The position numbers and the translations under genes are program-made. The notes under the pieces were generated by a model, which saw only the letters and a program-made list of their open reading frames with translations, was not told where the DNA came from and did not search any database. A stretch of DNA of 64,000 nucleotides from Hoplostethus atlanticus (lineage: Eukaryota > Chordata > Actinopteri > Trachichthyiformes > Trachichthyidae): assembly GCA_034670405.1 (NCBI GenBank), contig JAXDDX010000048.1, forward strand, positions 2,347,501 through 2,411,500. The letters run 5' to 3'. Numbering within the stretch: the first letter of the stretch is position 1; each line of letters starts with the position of its first letter. Below, piece by piece: positions 1 to 11,500 of the stretch.

Positions 1-635
1 TCTTAGCATGTTGACTCTGAAATGCTATCGTGAGATAACAGTACAGCAAAGTAGATTGGAGCATGGCAGATCATGGGGCATTTTCGTCGGGTGCACTTGT
101 CGGGAACGTGACTGCACCTAAGTAGGAGTGGCGCAAGCCTCTGAAATGGTTCAGCAGCTTTTATTAGAGAAGCAAAAAACAACACCAATGATAAAGTCAG
201 ACACTCCAAACAATAGCGTATTACTATTTACTACGCATTCAGTATAAATAAAATGCATCCATCCCTCTGGTTTGCACATGCTGGTACATCTGACGGGCTT
301 CATCTCCTTGTTGTAATCAGGACATATCCATATCCTCGATTTTGCGCCATTTATTTTTAGATAAAAGGTAAAATCACATGCTGCTCTATAAACACGTTCT
401 ACAGTTTAACTCCCATAAGGACTAAAATACAGGGCATCAACAAAGCCCTTAAAATAGCACTTTTTATCCAAAGCCAGAAAAAAGCGATTTCAGTTCTCTT
501 AGCTACGTTCGCTAAGCTGCCATCTTTGTAACATGTAGCCAGCCTTATGATTTTGGGAACATGACCCATTGTTGGTCTTGATCCATAATTTAAAAACACT
601 TGTATAAAACCTATAGCACAAGATGGTGTGCAGTG
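1..635. other. Left-edge non-coding DNA
   Basis: No exon, RNA gene or recognisable repeat was seen. The open frames here are short, lack family motifs and have no paired splice sites. If the missing 3' exons of the minus-strand adhesion GPCR lie to the left, this would be intronic sequence; that is inference. Confidence 0.5.
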
Positions 636-815
636 GGACTCAAATCTGGTCCTCGGGGTCCAGAGTACTGCTGGTTTTCTATCCTAGGTAGTTAATTGCA
701 TTCACCTGGCATCCCAGGTCTAAATAGGCCCCTGATTGGACAGCTAACATGGAAACTACCAGGCAGAATAGAAAACCAGCAGTACCCTGGACACAGAGGT
801 CCAGATCTGATGACC
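636..815. mobile_element. Palindromic MITE, about 180 bp
   Basis: The two ends are imperfect inverted repeats of about 48 bp. The left arm at 636-684 and the right arm at 766-815 both contain the string CTGCTGGTTTTCTAT (reversed on the right). The core carries no open frame. This structure is typical of a non-autonomous DNA transposon. No clean target duplication was identified, so the superfamily is left open. Confidence 0.7.
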
Positions 816-3395
816 AACGGTGTATGGCTTCCAGTCAACTATTGGTACACAGTCTGTAAGAACGCCCATGATGCTTGGCCTTCCATCTGTTGTGCCTGGG
901 TTTTCTGACACACCACCAAGACTGACCTGTGAGCAATATGATGAATCAAAGGATGCAATAAGGAGAAGGGAGAGGAGATTGTCAAGGACAAACCTGGTGT
1001 TAATTTGATTAATTAAGTACGTTCATTTGGTTCCTATGAGCAAAGCGAAATGCCAAAATGAAGAACTTGTTCCCATGCTCAAGGTTTTGATGTTCAGCAT
1101 CTTTTTGGAGAAAGGACCAGAGTTAATTACTAAATGCGAAGAAATTACTGAATCCTGAAACGACATGGCCAGCAAGGAAAATGGCACGCAAATGCGTACA
1201 TTTATTGGTTAAAAAATATTAGTTTGTTCAACTGCAATTGTCATTTAAGTGTTATTATTTGAATGTGTATTTCAGTGTCGCTATGTGTCATATGCTTGCT
1301 TATTATTACTTTATTAGTTTATTGCTCATTACTTTATCAGTCAAATGAATCACTTCTAAAATCAATTTAGTCACCTTGACCTCCTTTTCCCACACTTTTA
1401 CCTCTTTATCGTGGTCAATTCTCAGTCCGCACTCTTTGATTTGGAGATTCCAAGGCTGTTCATTGTGTTACACATCCTTTAAAGTACAGCCCCGCCTCCA
1501 CACCAATAGCAGGCTGAATAAAGAAGATTATTGACATGACATGTCCACAAGCATTCGGGCCTCTGTGTCAGTCATTTTTTCTGAATTCAAAAAGCAAGCA
1601 GAATGTAACAGTGTGTACAGTAAAATGGCACAATCCTACACACAGCCGGTACACGTTATATGATATGCTGGTGTAACTGATGTTAATAGTCATTTCAGAA
1701 AACAAGGATCTCATATGTAAAAAGTTGAAATTATGATACAATTATGCACTTTCTTTGTTTCTCTCCAGGGTCCTTTTTGTCCTTAGATATACTCTTGCCA
1801 CAAAGTATTTGTTTAATTGTCTTGCTCTCTATGATGATTAATGGACAAAGGCTGGACTTAATTGGGGCCCAAAATTCTCTCTGCCAAGATAGCATGACTA
1901 GTGATATAATCCATAGCCTCAACAGATTCATTGATGAGACCACTCTCTTTCTCCACATGACTACATATATTATTACTATGCAAGACACTAAAATGAGCAC
2001 CAAATAAATAGATGACAACTTACCTCACCATGAATTGTCTCTTTGCATACTTTTACAAATGCAGCTTGCCTCTTGCCAAGTGCAGAAGTGGCCTAGGCGC
2101 TGACTCATATCTTCTGTATTTCTAATGGTCATACACTTTTTCCAGGGGGCCAAAGCCTAAAGGCCTACCCCTCCTTCTGGATAGTGATGATGATTGTGGA
2201 CTTGCTGGTGTAGCCGGCCACCATGAATGGTGCTCAGGGGCCATTACAGCATCTAAATGTTCTTTCAACGGTGATTCCTTGCAGATGAAAAGACCTTTGC
2301 GGTGAAAAGTATGGAAAAAATAACCTTGAGGTCCAAGACTAGCGGTCTTTGAACCCTCTCGCCTTCCTTTCAATCTCGATTTTTCAAGTAGGATACAAGT
2401 GGGGTTATCTGACTTTGTTGTAAAGGCACAACATACCGAGATGTGAAAAGTAATCAACTTTGTGTATTGATGATGTCCTGTCTGACAATGGACAAGTGAC
2501 TGGACTAAAGACAGATGCCAATGCCCGTCCCCATAGACCCCTTCTCAGCATACGTCAGCAGCATACGTCACTCATATCCATGCACTTCTTGGAGGCAGAA
2601 AACTAAGAGAAAACACTACTAGCGACAAACAAAGAGACAACAGACAACATGTAGACTATGTAGTTTATGTAGCGCTCACTTCATTTTTTATTTTTTATTT
2701 TCTATCTTCTTGTTTACCTGTTTCTGCCTCCAGTGAGTCTGTGCCCACAAATCTATCATCACTCTTTACTACCAGTAGAAGGGGTCTTTTATTGGTGATT
2801 GTGAATTAACGTGTGTTCGGTCTGGGGCTAGCTAGGCGGGACTCTGCTGTCACCGAGGCAGGGCTAATCTAAGTAGTGAGAGAGTTCAAAAGATTTCTGT
2901 AGTAATGCATTTACTGGCTAGCTGTGGTTAGTTAAGGGCTATGGGCTACGAGGGCCTAAATGCTAACTAGTGTTGGCTATTCTAGGCTAATGTTAATAAA
3001 TAAGGCGGTACCACCACCACATGGGAGTTCTGTCACTTTAGCAACTCAGTAGCAACTCAACCTTGCCACATGGAGACGTGCTGAACACATTCAGAAACAC
3101 TGTGGTGGCTGCTGCTGCTAGGCTACCAACTTATCCTTATAGTAACTGTACTGGTTAGCTGCTAATGCTAGGCTAACAACTTATCCATAATCATAGCATC
3201 CAAACCTGGAAGTACAAAGCCGCCACCATACCTAACGAGGCAACAACTGATATTCACACTGCGAATAATGATTGATACTAATCCAAATTTTGGAATAAAT
3301 ACCACCCATGGAAACGCTAGTCCTCACTCACCTCAGACCCCTGTTAAGTACATCACTGGACCCCCTGCAGTTCAACTTTGTGGAGTGGTGCGAGC
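816..3395. other. Non-coding stretch, no gene recognised
   Basis: This AT-rich stretch holds only short open frames. The longest, at 2122-2457 on the minus strand, has a basic, serine- and proline-rich tail but no known domain and no convincing splice partner. Exons for TM4-TM7 of the neighbouring receptor were looked for here (tryptophan- and leucine-rich segments with GT-AG borders) and not seen. Confidence 0.5.
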
Positions 3396-3990
3396 AGAAT
3401 TTTTACATTACATTACAGTCATTTAGCAGATGCTTTTATCCAAAGCGACTTACAATAAGTGCATTCAACATAGGTAGGCAAGAGAACTACTAGTCACCAG
3501 AAATCGTAAGTGCATTTCCTTCCTAAACAAGCATCTAAGAGCATAACCAGTGCTAAGGTAAAAGTGAAATAAGTTAGCTACCTACTTTTTGTTTAAACAA
3601 ATGAGACAAATAAGTAAATCAAATAAACAAGAGCTAAGACAAATAAGTGAAGACAAATAAGAAAGTGGTAAGACAAATAAGTGAAACATATAAGCAACTG
3701 CTAAGAGGAAGGGTCAGGGTAGTATTTCTTGAAGAGGTGGGTTCTCAGCCTGCGTCAAAAGATGGGCAGCGACTCTGCTGTCCTGACATCAGTGGGGAGT
3801 TCATTCCACCACTGTGGGGCCAGGACAGAGAAGAGTACGGTGTCCATAATAGGACATCCTCAGACCTCAGAGTAAACGGCATCGTTCCTCTGACTAAAAG
3901 TTGTCAGTTCTCGTGTCTCACAGTAAACGGCATCGTTCCTCGGACTAAAATCCTTCAGTTGTTGGCCAAAAGTTGTCAAGTCTCAGGTCT
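3396..3990 (-). repeat. Dispersed repeat with V-SINE/HpaI-type tail
   Basis: At 3397-3447 the minus strand reads the common teleost SINE/LINE tail ending GATAAAAGCATCTGCTAAAT followed by TGACTGTAATGTAATG. To the right, 3715-3850 carries a segment beginning TTTCTTGAAGAGGTGGGTT, of which a diverged copy lies at 20700-20760. The same tail occurs in the SINE at 31801-31905. The element is broken and non-coding; exact ends are approximate. Confidence 0.6.
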
Positions 3991-4032
3991 CCTACCGCAG
4001 TGAACGGGTAGATCGGCCACAGGGGCCTCTGA

Positions 4033-4600
4033 GTGGCGGGGCAGCCAGTCGCCTTGATGCAGCAAACCAGAACCACCTATAGCTCAACGTCACCAAAACA
4101 AAGGAGATGGTGGTGGACTTCAGGAGAACTAGGGCCCAGCCGACCCCGGTCTCCATCCAGGGGTGGGTACCTGGGAGTTCACCTGGACAACAGGGTGGAA
4201 TGGGCCGCCAACACCGAGGGCCTATACAAGAAGGGCCAGACCCAACTCTACTTCCTGAGGAGGCTCAGGTCCATCAACATATTCAGTTCTGTGCTGCATA
4301 TGTTCTACCAGTCTGCTGGCCATCATGGATAATGTCTCCCACCCCCTCCATGCCATGGTTATGAAGCAGCAGAGCTTATTCAGCCATAGACTGATCCCAC
4401 CACGGTGTGGCAGAGAGCGCTACAGGAAGTCTTTCCTGCCGTCACAGGCACTTTAATGCACATGCTTACATGGGCTTCAGCCCCGGGCATACAAAGATCA
4501 CGCTGATATCCACTGAGTACGACATTCTTCGTGTCCTGGATTTTAAGGACATCATCGAGGCGTTTTCCTTGAAGAAGACCAGAAGAAAGCACTTCTAAAA
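4033..4600 (+). pseudogene. Decayed L2/CR1-type LINE, C-terminal RT end
   Basis: Three consecutive pieces in different frames add up to the end of a non-LTR retrotransposon reverse transcriptase. They are KTKEMVVDFRRTRAQPTPV near 4095-4155, then LGVHLDNRVEW...LYFLRRLRSINIF near 4165-4290, then SHRLIPPRCGRERYRKSFLP near 4380-4437. The order and motifs are those of fish L2/CR1-clade elements. At least two frame changes separate them, so this is a dead 5'-truncated copy. The clade assignment is from memory of the motifs. Confidence 0.75.
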
Positions 4601-4906
4601 GGTAAGACAAGAATGCTCTATTTATTGCTTTCCAGCATTATATAACAATAGATTTGTGTAAATGTATTGTTGATCTGTTATCATGATATAGTGAGTTTCA
4701 TATTCTGTTAATGGGCACGCCATTTACTATGTCGTTGAGTGTTGCTGGATTTTATTTTTGGTTGCCCACCAAAAATTTCATTTGATAAACGATGTAGACT
4801 TTTTAACACCTCCCCATCCCGTCTATAGCTCAACTGAGGACTGTGTTGCTCCTCACCACTTATCACATATCACCCTGCACTTTATCATTCCCTTTCACAT
4901 TCATTG

Positions 4907-4980
<74 letters not shown>
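4907..4980. repeat. (CTAT)n microsatellite, about 18 units
   Basis: Uninterrupted tetranucleotide array; likely length-polymorphic. Confidence 0.97.
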
Positions 4981-4981
<1 letters not shown>

Positions 4982-5569
4982 ATCACCCTCCTTTCTAGTT
5001 TGGAGACTTTCCAAAGGAGGAAGGTGTTAATTAATACCAGGAGGTATTAATGTGTGACGATTACTCTACTACTTAAAAAAACAACTTAAAAAACAGAGTG
5101 GGCAGTTTACAATGTTTTGGGGGAAGCTTGAAATTTTCATCCATTCCTGCTGTTTTACCACAAGATTACACAGAAAATAAGGCAAATTGCGTTGCAACTT
5201 TTGCTAAAAGCTGCTGCAAATTCAATCATTTTGGGCTGCAATAATCAGAAAAAAACTCTACACTTAGGCAGTTTGAATAAACTGTCCACCAAATGGCAAG
5301 TTAAATCCTAATGTCTGCAAGTTAAATCGTAATGTCTGAAGAGGACACTGGCAGGAAAATAGAAAGAAAAATAGACTGGGCACAGAAAGGATTATGATGA
5401 AAAAAAAGGTTTAAAAAAAAAGAAGAAAAAAAAGTGAGAGAAAACAAGGTTTTGGCTTTGATTTCCCAACCCATGGCCTGCCAGCTGGGCCACCAGACCA
5501 GACATTGAGCATCAGCCTGAAGCACCACATAGCCAAACACAGAGGAAGAAGACATCAGGGAGAGAATCA

Positions 5570-5930
5570 CCCTGATGAATCATGGCCCTTACTCAAAACA
5601 CACCTGTGTTTCATTCTGGTCTATCTTGGCTACTGTCGGTGGAGAAATTGGTCTCTCTCCTCTTGTACGATGGATTTCTCCCTGTATGATTATTGATCGT
5701 CGGTCTAGAAAGAAGCTCTTTGATTCTGAGGGCCTGACACCAAAACCTGACGTTTACAGTTGATGTTTTAGATCAATGAAACATTTTCTGACATCAAACT
5801 GTGCTGGAAGTATCTTGATATGAGATCACGTCGTCTACGTTTTGCCAGTCATCTGTGGGAATAAGAAAAATATACCACCAGGCAACAACATGGACCAAGG
5901 AATGCAAGGTACACCGGTCATAGCTTTTTA
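5570..5930. repeat. Dispersed repeat family A, copy 1
   Basis: Contains GGATTTCTCCCTGTATGAT and GGTCTAGAAAGAAGC within a longer similarity to copies at 7900-8150 and 49790-49965. No coding frame is conserved among the copies. The family was not recognised. Confidence 0.65.
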
Positions 5931-6722
5931 ACAGCGTTATAGTAGTTTAGGGTTAGGTTTTTTTTTTAAGAATGCAAAATAAACCAGCAATAATAGCTCT
6001 ACTACATGTTTTATCTGCTACAGCTAACATCGCAGCTCAAGTCCTGCTAGCAACCGAGCCACAAGCACACAAAACAGCCGCTCCATTATCCATTTTCAGT
6101 TATGGAAAGTGACCTGAGAAATAACGACTCACAACTACAACTACAACTACAACTACAACGCTACAGCTAACGTCTAAGCAATGCCTACATTTCTTTCACT
6201 ATGGTAGCATTACCTCGTCAGCCCCACTTTCAACAACAGAACTTCAACAACAATATCGGCAACAATATCAATCCGGCATTTTATAACAAAGAAATCCAAC
6301 AAAGATATACAACGAACATATATCAAACAAACAAATGTCGTAGAATCGATTCACCTATCCTCTCAAGAAACCGAGGAACTTGGTATGAATCCGCTGGCTC
6401 CGAAAACACTTCCACGATCAATTTAAATTGTACAAAAAATTTAAATGGAAAAAAGCATTCCGGACAACTGCACTAAAAACAAATCTAAAACGCACAGGTA
6501 CTGTGCTGTTGCAAATAAACCGCTAAAGTACACTAGACCTCACTGCCCCAGGTAGTAAGCTAGCAGTTCAACAGGGACTTGTAGAAAAAGCACACGAAAA
6601 GGATGATTCCTTTGCCAAACCATGAAACCTTTTCCTAGAAGCTTGCCCCCCCCTACGCTTAACAAGTACTACAATAAAAAAAACAAAATGTTGACACCAT
6701 AACCAGAAAGATGAGTGTTTAC
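5931..6722. other. Non-coding DNA left of the last visible receptor exon
   Basis: Holds a short CTACAA array near 6128-6160 and a stretch near 6505-6530 resembling the AATAAA end of the LTR at 7003-7383. The sequence just left of 6723 starts with the intron donor of the TM3 exon (minus strand), so it should be intronic. No TM4 exon was seen. Confidence 0.5.
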
Positions 6723-6876
6723 CCCAGCCAATGATGTAGTAGAGTTTCATCCGGCGGTCCTCGCTGATGTTGACGGACACCACTTTGCTCCAGAGCAGCA
6801 GGCCTTCGACCAGCATCCAGGAGAAGGAGGCCATGAAGAAGAGATGGAGCAGGGCCGTCACGACGAAGCACGCCTC
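6723..6876 (-). CDS. adgrd2: adgrd2 exon 15 (ECL1 end, TM3, ICL2)
   Basis: 154 bases, residues 739-789, EACFVVTALLHLFFMASFSW then MLVEGLLLWSKVV and a basic loop SEDRRMKLYYIIGWG. C741 is the conserved TM3 cysteine expected to pair with the second extracellular loop. Acceptor CCCTTAG, donor GTAAAC, phase 0 to phase 1. This is the last exon of the gene seen in the window. Confidence 0.92.
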
Positions 6877-8411
6877 CTAAGGGAATAAAAACCACATGAC
6901 GGTGTGGGTATGGAATGGTGAGTCCCACGCTTTATGAGTTTCAGAGGCTTTCTGGGAGAAACGCTACGATATTTGGGGAATTTTCTTGGCGTGAAAATGG
7001 TCTGTGGCAGACTGGGGGGAGTGTGTGGGTCAGGCGTAGGCTGGATCCAGGAGAGAGTTGAGTCAGTGGACTGACTCCCTGGATCCAGCACGGGCTGCGG
7101 CCAATTGAGGACGATTGCAGCCGGGCCCTTTTAACCTGCGTGTGCATGTGTGAACGGGAGTGTCAGAGTGAGAGCCTGACTGAGTGCTTGAGTCTGACAG
7201 GAGGTCGGGTGGATTGAGTCAGACTATCGAGCAGCGAGAGCGAACGAGACCAGCAGGTGCGCCGGCCGGGAGAGACAGAGCTGAAATGCGGTCGTCAACA
7301 CTGGCTCCTTTATTGTGCTGTTGCAAATAAAGCGGCCTGCTGGCCCGTTAACTCTGCCCTCCTGCCTTTGTCACTGTCTGCCACGTCCCCGGTAGTAATG
7401 AGCAATGCTACATGGTCATATGTGATATCGAGTAGTGGTGTCAAATAACGGCTATCTGCAGCTCAATCCAAAAATACTGATATCGGCCCTCAGAAACCCA
7501 TATCAGTCAAATTCGTAATGAGATATCCTTCATTTGAAAAGGGTGACACATATTCTTACAAAATGAATGATGGCACAAAGTCAAAACAACTCATGGTACT
7601 TTTTATTACAGGATAACTTAGAGGAAAATTCTCCTTTGGTACTCTTACAGTTAGGTATCATCAATCTGTGATGTTCAATGCATTCCAGTTTTTTATTTTG
7701 TGATGAAGAAATTTACTTCAAACTGACTCATGTACTTCTGCTTCAGTTAGTTAATTCCTATGTTTCCCAGAATGCCTTTCAACAACATTTAGAAGGGGCA
7801 TCAAGACGTTTCTTTCAATCAAAGGTGGCTGTATGGAAAATATAGCTAGCTAGCCAATTAGCTGGTGAACATTGGGGTGTGTCCATGATCGCGGCCACAC
7901 CCCTTACTCAAAACGCAACATGTCTTGTGGCTGCATTGCATTCTGGTCTATTGAGGCTATTGTCAGTGGACAAATTACTGTCTCTTCCTCTTCTATGATG
8001 GATTTCTCCCTGTATGATTGTTGAATGTCGGTGCAAAACGGTGAGTCTAGAAAGAAGCCCTCGCTTCACATCTCTGTGTTTGGCCAGTTATCCACGTGAA
8101 AAAGAAAAACCACACCACCAAACCACAAAATGGACCCAGGAATGCAGGGTTCATCGCTAAGTGTTAAAGTTGGTGGATTTTTCCTTTGAGACTGGCATTT
8201 CCCTTTACAGACTGGATCCTCAGACTCAATGATGCACGCAATACAACCATTTTGGAAATGAACTCTTCAGGTGGTTGGGCTAGATCAATGTGTGGAGTCT
8301 CACCTCATTGGCTGAGGCCCAGTCGCTGCACATCAACAGCAGCTCAGCGATCCCCAGAGCCACGATCAGGTTCTTATGGACGGTGGTGCGGTCCGATTTA
8401 GGGACACTGCG

Positions 8412-8445
<34 letters not shown>

Positions 8446-8500
8446 CAACACACACACATGCACCCATGTGTGCAGCAAAACATGCATACCCATGCATTGC

Positions 8501-8548
<48 letters not shown>

Positions 8549-11500
8549 AAACATAAAATACTTGAGAGACTGACCAAAGTAAATGTAGCGGTATAACTTT
8601 TTTTTGCCATTGTGGTATTACATCACTGCGGCGCTATTCACATACCTACAGAGTACAATGTTCCAATTTTTTCCTTCCCAGTTATTATGCCAGTATTGAC
8701 TGTGAATCCGGCAGGGCTGTATTAAAGGCTTTTCACCCTAGATGCTTTGTAGAGTGCAATCCCTGACATTTGTGACTCACCCCACAGCGATGAAGAGGAT
8801 GAAGGTGAAGAGGAGGCCACACAGAGACACTCCACAGCCAATGAACGTCAGCACCTGCAGAGCTTTTTCATTCTCTGGGCTCCTCTGAAACACACACACA
8901 CACACACACACACATACACACAGAGAACTGTAGATAGCAGCACATACTGTCGGTGAAAGCATGCACAAAATACAAAAGGGATAATTAGAGTGGGGGGAAA
9001 GGCATGTTACCTGTACTTCATAGACCTGCAGCAGCAATGCAAAATTGGTGGTGTGGTTGCAGTAGCAGACAGTGGAGCCATATTGTTTGGACACCACCTC
9101 GCAACCCTTGGTATTCCACCTCCCACCCGCCTCTGGCCTAGAGCAAGACGCATACAGTACATACTTAACATATCTGCATACACACGGATTGCAGGCCATG
9201 CCAAGAATGAGAATGTTCCCCGCTCTTAAAAAAAAGTTATGCAGCGCTTATCAAATTTGTTTGATGAGAGCGGTCCGATAACCTTGGTAACACTGAGGAA
9301 TTTTAGCCGTCCATATTGCTCATTGCTCTTTGAGAAACAGTCGTTCGTACTTACGTGAGATCGAAATCCCAGAAGGCGCACACAGGATCATACACAGTGC
9401 GATCAGTGGGATCCTATGGGAAATGTACAACCTATGAGTATGATATTTTATAAAAGGGAGGAATGGCGGGAGCTTTTTCAATAGAAAGACTGGAGAGATT
9501 TTCTAACCTGGGTTCTGTAGCGGAGCTGAAAGCGAACCGCAGTGCTGACCGGCTGGTTGTCTCCCAGGACCGTAGTGGAGATGATAGAGGAACCCAGGAT
9601 GGTGCCCAAATACCTGGTTACATAGAGAAATACATACACGATGAGGCTGGATGTAAGGACCAGTAGGATGCACAATGAAACCGGCGTCAAAAGTCAGGAA
9701 GAGTGTTTTAAGCGAGAACTGGAAGATTGCGAAGAATGAAAATGAAATGCATTGAAATCTGCGCTGGCCGTGTGGAACATACGAAGAGTTTCCTACAAAA
9801 TGAATGATGGCACAAAGTTAAAACAAATCATAAGACTTTAAACGTTAAAGGCTAATAGGTAACTTAAGTGTTTGGTTACCTGTACCTCAATGCAAAAGTA
9901 ACACCTACTCTTAAAATGCAATAGAAAAACTCACAAACAAACTGAGCAAAGCTGAAGTCAAAACAAAGCTGCACTCATTCACATCTACCCACATTTGAAA
10001 AAAGAAAAAAAAAAGATATAAGCTTGTTATAAGTGATTTAGCTGCAACATCTCACTTCTACTCATTAGTAACTAAAAAAAAATATATATATATAAAGTTA
10101 ATGTCAAAAATGCTGTAAATGCTGTATTTTGTAAAAAAAACAAACAAACAAACAAACAAACAAAATTTTTTTACCTGAATTTCATCACTTCAATATATCT
10201 AAAATCCAGTCTGTAGAAGTGTACAATGTCACAATCACCAAATGACTTACGTAGCCTACTAATCCTATCCAAATAGTTTGTGTGCAATCAATCATTAGGT
10301 GTTAGGAGTAGGTGTTATGTTTTGCATTGCTGCTGCAGGTCTATGAATGTAGAGGTAACCTGTACAGGACTTAAGTTACCTATTATCCTTTAAAAAGTAT
10401 GATTTGCTTTAACTGCAATTATGAAGTGTCATTTTGCTTCAAACAAAGGGTAATTGAAGTAGTAAATTTACAGCAGTTTGGATATGAAGTCTCATTTTTT
10501 TTAGTTACTAATGGGTAGATGTGAGATGTTGCAGCTAAATCACTTATAACAAGCTTTGATTCAAACCCAGGAAAGACGTATCTTAGAGTTTTTCCAGTGC
10601 ACAAATACTGGGTCGGAAATTAATACAAAGTACAAAATGCTGGTAAACTTCGTCTTTGGTATATAAATCAATAAGGGTCACCACTGCACTGGCCAGTACC
10701 TTTTTGAGACAATAACAATTTCCTCATTTCAAGGCCTGGGTCCTATAGGCCCTATAGAAAGTGTGTCCCTGCTGACCGCAGTACACGCTCTCTGACCGTG
10801 AACCAATCGATTCAGAGCAAAACAATGGCTTTGTATCCAAGAAGCTCCTGATTGGCTGCCTATCAAAATCTGAAACACACTCTTTTGTAATTTGTAATTG
10901 TTGCACGATGAATTACAAACTCGATCCATTTTAAAAGTGAGTGAGCAAGCTTTAAATCAACCTGATTCAATTCAGTATTGTTTTTAAATGTACTTTTGAA
11001 CGTTGAATGTACCTGTACTGGGGCTACTATGAGTATGGTGCAAAATATGGTGGGAAAAAAACATAAAAAAAAAAAATCAAACTTCCATTTGCAGCTTGCT
11101 TGAGCGTTACCTCTGGCTGCCATCGGTGACTGTAGGAACCATGGTGATGTTCTCAGGACTGAAGAGAGGCCACAGCGAGCCGTACCACGTGTTGACCAAC
11201 GTGAGCTTATGGAAACCTGCATTCAACACAACAACAAGACGAGGGATTCTTCAGCTAGCACCAGACAGCAAATAAAACAGCACTAAGTGAAAAATAGTTC
11301 AATTTAGGATATTAGCCATCGGTTATTATTGAACATGAATGGTTGTCTGGAGTACGCAAAACCATCAAAACCAACAATGCGCCCCCATCTGCACTTCAAT
11401 ATAAGACCTTGGGAGTGTAAGTGGGTGAACGCATGCCACACATTCACAAGTCTGTCGTTAGTGCATTGTCCGTTGCATTCACCTGTAAAACTGAGGTTAA

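Noticed and set aside
1731..2018. Hydrophobic minus-strand frame that might be a GPCR TM exon
   Set aside because: It lacks adhesion-GPCR TM4-TM7 motifs and matching acceptor and donor phases; the sequence is simply AT-rich.
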